10,350 nt of DNA from Bacteroidota bacterium. GTDB lineage: Bacteria > Bacteroidota > Bacteroidia > NS11-12g > UBA955. The notes below the pieces were generated by a model that ran no database searches, had not been told where the DNA came from, and saw only the letters and a program-made list of their open reading frames with translations. Positions 1 to 6,850 of this stretch are shown piece by piece. The stretch lies in contig JAGWYC010000051.1 in assembly GCA_018969565.1 (NCBI GenBank), forward strand, positions 1 through 10,350, read 5' to 3'. A program made the translations under genes and the position numbers. How positions within the stretch are numbered: the first letter of the stretch is position 1; the number at the start of each line of letters is the position of its first letter.

Positions 1-640
1 CATTGAAGTTGAAGTAGTCGGCATATTTATCGGCGCCTTCCTTATCTTTCTTTCCACGGGTCACCTTGCAGCTCAACACAGCCTGATTGCGAAATAGTCC
101 GCGGAGGCGACTGCGCAGCGCTGCGTCTTCACTAATCCATTCAGCGATGATATCACGCGCTCCGGCCAGAGCGTCGTTCTTGTGTTGAATCTGTTCATTA
201 AGAAAATTCGTGGCCTGAGCAGGTGCATGCTGGTTTTTTTGTTCGTAGATCAGCTTAGCCAAGGGTTCCAGACCTTTTTCGCGGGCGGCATCGGCACGTG
301 AGCGCTTGCGTGGTTTAAAAGGAAGGTAAAGGTCTTCCAGGGTAGGCAAATCGGTGGCTTCGCGGATAGCCTTCTCCAGTTCAGGGCTGAGTTTTCCTAG
401 TGTTTTGGCCTGTTCCAGGATGAAAACCCGTCGTTTTTCAAGGGTTTCGAGTTCTTCGGCTGCATCGAACAATTGTCGCAACTGAACTTCATCCATATTT
501 CCGGTGGCTTCTTTGCGGTAGCGGGCAATGAAGGGCAGGGTAGCGCCTTCTTCACGCAACTTCAGGGCCTGCTGAATCTGGCGTTCGCGCAGGTTCAATG
601 AGGTGCTGAGTTGTTTCAGCAGATGCGCAGCAAGTTCCAT
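1..640 (-). CDS. tex: Tex, RNA-binding transcription accessory protein (N-terminal part, cut by window edge)
   Basis: The first 213 codons of Tex are present and the rest lies beyond the left edge. Tex is a cytoplasmic nucleic-acid-binding protein of roughly 700-800 residues, with a helical N-terminal region, a YqgF-like domain, helix-hairpin-helix motifs and a C-terminal S1 domain. It is implicated in transcription and RNA metabolism. Only the N-terminal helical region is visible here. It contains the Tex hallmarks ATLPFIARYRKEATG (residues 33-47) and TLEDLYLPFKPRKRSRA (100-116), followed by AREKGLEPLA. Basic residues cluster around 107-115 and 192-200. The ATG is the first in-frame ATG after the stop of the upstream glycosyltransferase gene. 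Only 6 bases separate the two, so they probably share a transcript. No frameshift is seen in the visible part. The family call is based on strong motif recognition. Confidence 0.93.
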   Translation of the reverse strand, partial: MELAAHLLKQLSTSLNLRERQIQQALKLREEGATLPFIARYRKEATGNMDEVQLRQLFDAAEELETLEKRRVFILEQAKTLGKLSPELEKAIREATDLPTLEDLYLPFKPRKRSRADAAREKGLEPLAKLIYEQKNQHAPAQATNFLNEQIQHKNDALAGARDIIAEWISEDAALRSRLRGLFRNQAVLSCKVTRGKKDKEGADKYADYFNFN

Positions 641-646
641 GGGATG

Positions 647-1594
647 TTATTCCTGTTCTTTTTGGGTAAAGCCGATTTGTTCCTGAATCAGGTATAGTGG
701 GCGTTGCTTGATTTCGCTGTAAATGCGTCCGATGTATTCACCGATGATGCCCAGCACCACCAGGGTGATTCCTCCGATAAACAGGATGGCAATCATCAGC
801 AAGGTCCAGCCTGCCACGGTTTCATTCGTAAACAGCTTGGCATAGAGGGCATAAAGGATTCCTGCGAAAGCCAGAAAGGAAGTGATGAATCCCAGGATGG
901 AAGCCAGGCGCAGCGGAACATTGCTGAATCCCATGATGGCATCAAATGCAAGACGCATCATTTTCCGGAAGGGATACTTAGTTGTTCCTGCAAACCGGGC
1001 TTCACGGTCGTATTCCAGTGCGGTTTGTTTAAAACCCACCCAGGCAACCATGCCACGTACGAAGCGATGACGTTCGCGGAGTTTCAGGAAGGCGTCAAGC
1101 GCCTTGCGGTTCATCAGTCGGAAATCGCCGGTATCCAGCGGAATGTCCACATCGGCAAGCCGATTGATGAAGCGGTAAAAGAGTCTTGCGGTAAACAGCT
1201 TGAAAAACGTTTCGCCTTCGCGATCGCGGCGCTTCCCATACACTACATCGGAGCCCTGTTCCCAAGCGCTTACCATGTCGGCAATCAGGTGAGGCGGATC
1301 CTGCAGGTCGGCATCAATTACCACTGCGGCATCGCCGGAGCAATAATCCAGCCCGGCGGTAATGGCAATCTGATGTCCGAAATTGCGGCTGAACGACAAG
1401 AGTTTTACCCGGCTGTCGGCAGAGGCAATCTGCCGTAACATTGGAAGGGTCCGGTCGCGGCTGCCATCATTAACATATATCAGTTCGTAGCGATAATCCC
1501 GCAATGCGTTCAGCACCTGGCTGAGCCGCTCGTGGGTAGCATGAAGAACTTCTTCTTCATTATAACAGGGAACGATGACGGAAATAAGTTTCAT
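647..1594 (-). CDS. GT2 family glycosyltransferase, polyprenyl-phosphate type (DPM1/GtrB/ArnC-like), with two C-terminal membrane helices
   Basis: This 315-residue protein is a GT-A fold glycosyltransferase of family 2. It is expected to transfer a sugar from a nucleotide donor to undecaprenyl phosphate at the cytoplasmic face of the inner membrane. Visible features are the start of the nucleotide-binding domain (VIVPCYNEEE, residues 7-16), the VNDGSRDRT segment (41-49), the metal-binding DAD (94-96, in DADLQDPP) and the conserved DTGDFRLM region (154-161). Two hydrophobic helices follow at about 225-250 and 262-287, then a short basic tail. Length and layout match the GtrB/ArnC/DPM1-like group. 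The sugar cannot be read from the sequence; glucose, mannose and an aminopentose are all possible. The gene starts 39 bases downstream of the haloperoxidase-like gene and ends 6 bases before tex. No flippase or acceptor-modifying gene is adjacent, so the pathway stays open. Confidence 0.9.
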   Translation of the reverse strand: MKLISVIVPCYNEEEVLHATHERLSQVLNALRDYRYELIYVNDGSRDRTLPMLRQIASADSRVKLLSFSRNFGHQIAITAGLDYCSGDAAVVIDADLQDPPHLIADMVSAWEQGSDVVYGKRRDREGETFFKLFTARLFYRFINRLADVDIPLDTGDFRLMNRKALDAFLKLRERHRFVRGMVAWVGFKQTALEYDREARFAGTTKYPFRKMMRLAFDAIMGFSNVPLRLASILGFITSFLAFAGILYALYAKLFTNETVAGWTLLMIAILFIGGITLVVLGIIGEYIGRIYSEIKQRPLYLIQEQIGFTQKEQE

Positions 1595-1633
1595 CCGGCC
1601 TGCAATTTAACATGGCAACACCGAACCTGTGGC

Positions 1634-2959
1634 TTATTTGCGGGTCTTAAGTTTTTCGTTGTGCAGGGCTGCAATTTTACTGCCCAGCAATTTTCCTGCC
1701 TCATTGCCACTGCGAAAATGGATGCCTCCATACAATCGGCTCATGGCGGCCTCGTCTGCGGCAGCAATAAAATGCTCAAAGGTTCTGGCCTGCAAGCCAA
1801 ATTGCATTACGGTGCTGTCGGTGAATGAATAGGTTCCAAACAATCCGGTGAGGATGCGGGAACTAGCAGCGGATGCAGTGGCATGGCCGCTGGGGTATTC
1901 CGGGAAGGCCGGAGTTTGAATCAGTGGTGACCAATTGGGCTCCAGATAGCGACGGATGGCGGTTTCCGGACGGATATACTCCCAGCGGTATTTCTCTTCC
2001 CAGCAGGCTACCAAAGCGTCGAAAATACCCATGGAAACCCTGGTGAAGGCTTCCGAAGTCTGCATCAAATCGGTGCCTTTCTTTTGGGTGGCATAACGAG
2101 TAATACCCATCCAGTGGCCGGGAGGCGACAACTTGAATGTATTGATGGTGGCGTGACCGAAATGGTGTGTCATATTGGGATTATCATCCCAGTACCAGGC
2201 AATATCGGATTGTTCTTTGGTGAGGGCTTTGTTGATGTCAAGCACTTCTTTGGTAGCCTTCATGAATTCACTTCCCGGCAGGGAATCGAAATGTACCGGC
2301 TCAGGCAGAACATAATATGAAGCACTCGGCAGGGCAAGAGTTCGGTGTGTCCCCCAGTTAGGTTCAATAGCCCTCGCAAAATCGGGCGTGGTAGGCTGCC
2401 ACTTGCCCATTTGATTCTTAGGGGTGTATTGAGGCGCGTTTCTGGTCCTTGGGAAGCCGTCTTTTTTCGCCCAGGCAAGAATGGCATCGGCCACGGCTTC
2501 ACCATAAGCACGTGAGCGTTCAAAGGCGTTGGCGCTCATTTGCTTCTTTAATTCAACAAAGCGCTTCTGTCGAAAGGTATCCAGATAACGGCTATATACC
2601 AGGGCGCTGCCGGTTTTTTCAAACGCGGCAATCAACACTACATCCAAATTATAAGATTTGCCTGTATCCGGTGATTCAATGGCAGGGAAATCATTCAACT
2701 GACCCTTTAATGATCTGTAAGCGGGAAAAAATGGCACCAGGGCTTCGTATGCGGCTATGTGCGGATACACATAGTTTCGGCTGGCCTGAAGGGGAGGGAA
2801 ATGGTCAAAGATGATGCATTCATCCAGCGCCAACTGGCAGGAATAAAGTACATCTTTATCAATGAGTCTTGGGGCTTTTTCTTCGGAAGAGCAAGCGCTC
2901 AGGAACATCAATGCCATGCCGGTAAAGGGCAGCAGGCTGCTACGAAAAAGGGATTTCAT
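1634..2959 (-). CDS. PAP2 / vanadium-dependent haloperoxidase superfamily lipoprotein
   Basis: The protein has 441 residues when started at 2959. That start gives a lipoprotein signal peptide: MKSLFR, a hydrophobic stretch, then the lipobox LSAC with the lipidated cysteine at residue 23. An in-frame ATG at 2986 lies inside the terminator of the upstream gene and would add nine residues (MAFFIIASL), so it is less likely. The three active-site motifs of the superfamily are present. KX6RP is K323 to R330-P331, PSGH is 356-359, and SRX5H is S407-R408 to H414. In fungal vanadium chloroperoxidase the matching residues are K353, R360, H404, R490 and the vanadate ligand H496. The Asp usually found four residues after the last His is Gly418 here. 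Family members either oxidise halides with H2O2 or hydrolyse phosphomonoesters, and sequence alone does not decide. There are no internal membrane helices, unlike lipid phosphatases of the PAP2 type. The likely location is the outer membrane or periplasm. Confidence 0.86.
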   Translation of the reverse strand: MKSLFRSSLLPFTGMALMFLSACSSEEKAPRLIDKDVLYSCQLALDECIIFDHFPPLQASRNYVYPHIAAYEALVPFFPAYRSLKGQLNDFPAIESPDTGKSYNLDVVLIAAFEKTGSALVYSRYLDTFRQKRFVELKKQMSANAFERSRAYGEAVADAILAWAKKDGFPRTRNAPQYTPKNQMGKWQPTTPDFARAIEPNWGTHRTLALPSASYYVLPEPVHFDSLPGSEFMKATKEVLDINKALTKEQSDIAWYWDDNPNMTHHFGHATINTFKLSPPGHWMGITRYATQKKGTDLMQTSEAFTRVSMGIFDALVACWEEKYRWEYIRPETAIRRYLEPNWSPLIQTPAFPEYPSGHATASAASSRILTGLFGTYSFTDSTVMQFGLQARTFEHFIAAADEAAMSRLYGGIHFRSGNEAGKLLGSKIAALHNEKLKTRK

Positions 2960-2974
2960 GAGTGATGCAATAAT

Positions 2975-3003
2975 AAAAAAAGCCATCCCTGCATGGGGAC
3001 GGC
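2975..3003 (-). terminator. Intrinsic terminator of the small basic gene
   Basis: Read on the minus strand, GCCGTCCC (3003-2996) pairs with GGGATGGC (2989-2982). This gives an 8-bp stem with one G-U pair and a 6-base loop. Seven T residues follow (2981-2975). The hairpin lies 27 bases after the stop codon at 3031-3033 and just before the haloperoxidase-like gene. It would separate the small gene transcriptionally from the gene below. On the plus strand only a weak T-rich stretch follows, so one-way action is more likely. Confidence 0.8.
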
Positions 3004-3030
3004 CTTTGAAATTTTCTGTTATGATTTAAC

Positions 3031-3183
3031 TCAGCCTTGCTGGTCTTCCAGTACAATCCCGGAAGTGCCTTTGTGCGGAGATTTTACCAAGATTACGTGC
3101 TTCAGGCGCTTAATGGTTTTTGCCTCGTTGATGGCCTTCACCCTGTTCCTGGCTTCTTTCCTTTTCAATCGTGTAACGCCCAT
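3031..3183 (-). CDS. Small, strongly basic conserved-type protein (50 aa), function unknown
   Basis: This 50-codon gene reads MGVTRLKRKEARNRVKAI at its N terminus and ends in DQQG. I count 13 Lys/Arg, 2 His and 4 Asp/Glu, so it is highly basic. The positive charge is concentrated in the first 38 residues, and the last ten are nearly neutral. There is no signal peptide or membrane segment. Charge and size suggest binding to RNA, the ribosome or DNA, but this is inference. From memory, short proteins starting MGVTRLKRK occur in Bacteroidota genomes as conserved hypotheticals; I cannot confirm this here. Support for a real gene is the upstream -33/-7 promoter (3202-3232), a short A-rich leader and the intrinsic terminator right after the stop. 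It sits between the two lipoprotein genes in the same direction but appears to be its own transcription unit. Confidence 0.72.
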   Translation of the reverse strand: MGVTRLKRKEARNRVKAINEAKTIKRLKHVILVKSPHKGTSGIVLEDQQG

Positions 3184-3201
3184 AGTTTTTTAAATAGGCT
3201 G

Positions 3202-3232
3202 CAAAAATAAGCGCATCATGATATTTAAGCAA
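3202..3232 (-). promoter_or_regulatory. Bacteroidota-type promoter for the small basic gene
   Basis: On the minus strand a TTG (3232-3230) is followed after 20 bases by TATTTTTG (3209-3202). This is an exact match to the Bacteroidota -7 consensus TAnnTTTG with a suitable -33 element and spacing. Transcription would begin near 3197, leaving a leader of about 14 bases rich in A and without a Shine-Dalgarno sequence, as is usual in this phylum. It is the best promoter match I found in the window. Confidence 0.7.
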
Positions 3233-3266
3233 GTGAAGCGCAGAATTTGCTTGGGATCCTCTTCAT

Positions 3267-6200
3267 TCAGGGTTGAACCACTCGTTTTTCGCCTTTTGCC
3301 GTGCTGAAAGTAATAGACTTTACATTGTTACCTCTTGGCACAAAGCGTGTTCCATTGCTCAGGTAACCGGAGCCCCAGTAATATTCTGCCTTCATGATTT
3401 TGCCGTTTTTCAACTGAATCTGGGCGCTGGATTCTTTAGGTGTGGCGGCATAAACCGATTGCTTCCCGGTTAATTTGAAACTTTTCAGGGCGCCATTATT
3501 TTGAGCTGCGAGCCAGTGAATATCGCCCTGAACCTGGATGGCCGCTAAGGATTTCCCGTCACCGGGAACATAGAAACCGCATACTGCTCCCGATACGGCT
3601 TTGAAATGCCCGCTGCCATCATTCATAAGCAAGAGGCCGTTCAGCGCGTCATCGTAGCCGAATTCAACCCGGGTGTTATAATTGTTACCGATGCACAAAA
3701 TGTCCGTGTATCCATCATGGTTGGCATCGCAAGGCGCAAGGCCGTAAACAGGGCCTGCCTGGGCAGCCCAGGGCAAGGCTTCCACAGAAAAACCATTTCC
3801 GTTATTGCGCAACAAGACACTGCGGAAATCCGTCGCGTGATAGTTGTTCTTCAGTTTATCAGCCTCCAGTAATTCCTGTACACTTTTTCCGGCAAAATCT
3901 CCATAGCGCAGGAATTTCCTGCGTATCAGGCCGGGCGTTTGCAGTGCCAGTTCGTCGTAAGAGTTGATAGGGTATTCACGGCCATTAACAGAATAGGTGA
4001 GCAGCAAGTCCATGCCGCCGTTGTTGTCAAAATCGTTCCAATAAATACCCAAAGGATTTTCCGGGGTAGCCCGGTAATGAGCATTCATGCCTTTATTTCC
4101 GGCGATATAATCCATGTCACCATCGGCATCGACATCAACCGGGAGCAAGCTGTTGTACCAGCCCACGTGATTCATCATGCCGAAGGCTTCTGTTCGGTCG
4201 GTGAATACGCCACCGGTATTTTCAAGAAAAGCAGGTGCCATCCACTCACCGGTTAGCACCAGGTCAGGCTTGTTGTCGTTGTTGAAGTCAGACCAAATGG
4301 CCGCACAAACCAATCCGGGTTTCTGTAGTCCGGGAAAAACCTGCGCTGTTACATCGCTGAATTTTCCGGCATCATTGCGCAGTATGTATGAACGGCTTTC
4401 CGCAGTCGGGTAATATCCGGGGGTCAGCCTTCCACCCACAAATAAGTCCAGATCGCCATCCAAGTCATAATCAGCGGCCGCAATGCAGCTTCCGCTGGAA
4501 TTGCAGTTTGGAATCCGGTCATTGGCAGCAATGAAGTTCCCTTTGCCGTCATTCATGTAAAACTGATGAGCGTATGCATCGGAGGGCCATGCGTATTCGC
4601 TGCCGCCTGCAACCACATATAAATCGGCATCGCCATCGTTGTCGGCATCAAACAACAGGCAGCCCATTACATCACAACGCAGGCCGGACCAGGGGGCTTT
4701 GGCAGACAGAGTGAAGTTGCCATCCGGTTTTTGCAGAAATAATTTTGGGCCTCCTTTGTTTCTTCCATTACCGATGAACACGTCTTCAAGTCCGTCGCCG
4801 TTTACATCAGCAACCGACATACCCGGGCCAAGCTGGCTATGACGGTGTGGAAGCAGGTATTCCCGTCGGAAATCCTGTACATCTTCTTCCTGATGTGTGA
4901 AATTTGGACCCGAGGCCTGTTCAAACAACACTTCCTGATCAGGTGCAGCCCATTGATAAGTTCCGGAGGCTTGATCTGAACTAAGCTCCAGCAACTGATT
5001 GGCTTTCACATCACGCAAAGTTTGGAAGGCGCCGCCCGGCCAGATTACCGTGAGTTCTTTTATTTTATCATTTTTTCCAAGACCTATATGGGCCGTAGGA
5101 CTTACGGAACCCTGATAACCTTTGCTGATGTTGATTTCTGAATAGATACTTCCGCTGTCGGTAAGGGCCAGGATTTTTGCACCCAGACCTTGGCTGTTGT
5201 ATCCGTTTTTTCCCTTCAGCCTGATTTTTAGCCAGTTTCCTTCATTGGAAATATTCTGGTAGATGAATGCAGTATCCTGAATATTATTTACCACCAGTTC
5301 CAGCTTACCGTCATTGTTCAGGTCGCACCAGGTGGATCCGGCAGAGAATGAAGGGTGATTGGTACCCCAGTTTTCGGTCATCAGGTCAAAGCTTCCATCG
5401 GATTTGTTCCGGAACATGAAATTGCTCAGTCGTTCGTAGGGGAGTTGTTCGGCGATTTCCCGGAAGTTGGGAAGGCGGTTTTCTTTTTGCTGCAAACGAC
5501 CCATATAGATGATGAAATCCAGGTTGTTTACGTCGCGCAGGTAGCCGTTGGTCACGTAAAGGTCTTTCCAGCCATCGTTGTTGAAGTCCGCAAACAGGGG
5601 GCTCCAACTCCAGTCGCTGCGGGCTGTTCCGCTCAGGTAACCCAAGTCGCTGAACATCTTACCGTTGATATTGGTCTGCAGGGCGTTGTGCATAAACTGG
5701 GGGCCATAGCCATGTTGCTGTGCCACCATGAAATTATCCAGCCCGGGAGGGCCCTGAAGCAAGCCGTAACGGCGCGGATCGGAAGGAAGCATGTCGCAGG
5801 TGAACAGGTCCAGCCAACCGTCGTTATTGTAATCTGCGGCATCGCTGCCCATGGAAAAGAGGCTGGTGTGTTTGAAGTAATCTTTGAGACATTCTTTAAA
5901 ACGTCCGCCCCCCAGATTAATGTAGAAATAATCCGGAATGAAATAATCATTGCACACATAAAGATCAGTCAGCCCGTCGCGATTAAAATCGCCGGGTGTG
6001 GCGCTCAGGCCATAGCCCATGGCGTCCATGCCGGCAGCAACGCTGATGTTCACGAAACTGTTGCCCTTGTTTTCGTACATGCGCTGGCTGTTGAAAGGGT
6101 CTTTCATCATGTTACGGCTGAAATTCACATCCAGACTTTTAAAGAAGGGCAGGGCGTGATTTGCCACATAACAATCCAGGTCGCCGTCGTTGTCCATGTC

Positions 6201-6743
6201 GAAAAAAGCAGCCTGTGTGGAGTATCCATCGTCGGCAAGGCCCCAGGAGGCGGCCATTTCCTTGAAAGTACCATTTCCCTGGTTGATGTAGAGGAGATTC
6301 CTGCGCATTGCCGGGTTGGGGTCCGGGCCGCTGCGGCATACATATACATCATTCCAGCCATCGTTATTTAGATCTACAATACTGACACCGGTACACCATC
6401 CGGAGGGCCTGATGCCCGTTTTAACACCAGCTTCTTCAAAGCGCATGTTCCCTTTGTTCAGATAAACTTTGGAAGGGGCGTTGTTTCCGGTGAACACCAG
6501 GTCTTCCAGGCCATCGTTATTCAGGTCACCGGCAGCCACCCCGCCTCCGTTGTACGCGTAGTTATACACCAGTTGGTTTACCGTATCATTCTCGGTGAGC
6601 AGGTTCACAAAATCCACCCCGGTTTCACTTCCGTGCAACAATTTAAACACAGGTGCGGTGGTGGCATTGTCTTGTTTTTTACCGCCACAGGCAGCCATCA
6701 GTAATGACAAAACCAGAAGTCGGAAACAGTGCTTTGCGCTCAT
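3267..6743 (-). CDS. Giant VCBS/FG-GAP repeat lipoprotein with central ASPIC/UnbV domain (CRTAC1-like)
   Basis: The 1158-residue protein starts with a lipoprotein signal peptide: MSAKHCFR, a hydrophobic core, LMAAC with the lipidated Cys19, then GGKKQD. Seven DxDxDG-type calcium-binding motifs follow, starting at D73, D124, D182, D252, D304, D386 and D474. An ASPIC/UnbV domain lies at about 503-587 (NWLKIRLKGK at its start, GLGAKI, and IWPGGAFQTL later). A second set of seven starts at D646, D699, D758, D819, D870, D904 and D1006. This suggests two seven-bladed beta-propellers joined by the ASPIC domain. Two motifs in the second half are degenerate: DFNNDN at 819 lacks the Gly, and DFDNNG at 904 has Asn for Asp. 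A non-repeat tail of about 110 residues closes the protein. Such proteins are surface-exposed or periplasmic and usually unassigned; binding or scaffolding is the likely role. No catalytic site is evident. The downstream haloperoxidase-like lipoprotein may be a functional partner (inference). Confidence 0.9.
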   Translation of the reverse strand: MSAKHCFRLLVLSLLMAACGGKKQDNATTAPVFKLLHGSETGVDFVNLLTENDTVNQLVYNYAYNGGGVAAGDLNNDGLEDLVFTGNNAPSKVYLNKGNMRFEEAGVKTGIRPSGWCTGVSIVDLNNDGWNDVYVCRSGPDPNPAMRRNLLYINQGNGTFKEMAASWGLADDGYSTQAAFFDMDNDGDLDCYVANHALPFFKSLDVNFSRNMMKDPFNSQRMYENKGNSFVNISVAAGMDAMGYGLSATPGDFNRDGLTDLYVCNDYFIPDYFYINLGGGRFKECLKDYFKHTSLFSMGSDAADYNNDGWLDLFTCDMLPSDPRRYGLLQGPPGLDNFMVAQQHGYGPQFMHNALQTNINGKMFSDLGYLSGTARSDWSWSPLFADFNNDGWKDLYVTNGYLRDVNNLDFIIYMGRLQQKENRLPNFREIAEQLPYERLSNFMFRNKSDGSFDLMTENWGTNHPSFSAGSTWCDLNNDGKLELVVNNIQDTAFIYQNISNEGNWLKIRLKGKNGYNSQGLGAKILALTDSGSIYSEINISKGYQGSVSPTAHIGLGKNDKIKELTVIWPGGAFQTLRDVKANQLLELSSDQASGTYQWAAPDQEVLFEQASGPNFTHQEEDVQDFRREYLLPHRHSQLGPGMSVADVNGDGLEDVFIGNGRNKGGPKLFLQKPDGNFTLSAKAPWSGLRCDVMGCLLFDADNDGDADLYVVAGGSEYAWPSDAYAHQFYMNDGKGNFIAANDRIPNCNSSGSCIAAADYDLDGDLDLFVGGRLTPGYYPTAESRSYILRNDAGKFSDVTAQVFPGLQKPGLVCAAIWSDFNNDNKPDLVLTGEWMAPAFLENTGGVFTDRTEAFGMMNHVGWYNSLLPVDVDADGDMDYIAGNKGMNAHYRATPENPLGIYWNDFDNNGGMDLLLTYSVNGREYPINSYDELALQTPGLIRRKFLRYGDFAGKSVQELLEADKLKNNYHATDFRSVLLRNNGNGFSVEALPWAAQAGPVYGLAPCDANHDGYTDILCIGNNYNTRVEFGYDDALNGLLLMNDGSGHFKAVSGAVCGFYVPGDGKSLAAIQVQGDIHWLAAQNNGALKSFKLTGKQSVYAATPKESSAQIQLKNGKIMKAEYYWGSGYLSNGTRFVPRGNNVKSITFSTAKGEKRVVQP
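3702..4808 (-). repeat. C-terminal set of seven DxDxDG propeller-blade repeats
   Basis: Seven further repeats correspond to residues 646-1014, with motif spacings of 53, 59, 61, 51, 34 and 102. The motifs here are richer in Asp (DADNDGD, DYDLDGD, DVDADGD) than in the first set, and two of the seven are degenerate. The uneven last two spacings suggest one blade with a shortened and one with an enlarged loop, or one motif outside the regular blade pattern. Confidence 0.72.
5298..6527 (-). repeat. N-terminal set of seven DxDxDG propeller-blade repeats
   Basis: Seven imperfect coding repeats correspond to residues 73-482 of the VCBS lipoprotein, with motif spacings of 51, 58, 70, 52, 82 and 88 residues. 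Most read D-L/F/M-N/D-N/R-D-G followed by a hydrophobic or charged residue and D/E. On the plus strand the repeats show as recurrent variants of ccatcgttgttgaagtc. Diverged spacing and sequence argue against recent tandem duplication. Confidence 0.8.
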
Positions 6744-6850
6744 ACTGCAATTTTAAACCAAGAGCGGCCAACTCGCATGAATTTGATGATTCAGATGACG
6801 AAGATTTCCCTATCCTTGTTCAGGCATCATTTTTGAAACAGGCAAACAAC

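Noticed and set aside
704..1438. 244-codon open frame on the plus strand opposite the glycosyltransferase
   Set aside because: It is a shadow of a confidently identified GT2 gene. There is no promoter, signal or family resemblance.
2960..2986. Upstream ATG at 2986 for the haloperoxidase-like protein
   Set aside because: It lies in the terminator hairpin of the preceding gene. The ATG at 2959 gives a canonical lipoprotein signal peptide.
3211..3241. GCGC...GCGC inverted ends upstream of the small gene, as a possible operator hairpin
   Set aside because: Only a 4-base self-palindromic match with a long AT-rich interior. No extended pairing supports a structure.
5355..6371. 338-codon open frame on the plus strand opposite the VCBS gene
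   Set aside because: It arises from the codon pattern of the repeated DxDxDG segments. Its translation is repetitive and Val/Ile/His-rich, with no recognisable domain.
6783..6818. Candidate promoter for the propeller gene (TTG at 6783, TATCCTTG at 6811-6818)
   Set aside because: One mismatch in the -7 box and a 25-base spacer, longer than typical. Not strong enough to annotate.
6653..6850. N-terminal extension of the propeller protein (frame open from 6653)
   Set aside because: It overlaps the divergent lipoprotein gene antisense. A good signal peptide begins at 6851.
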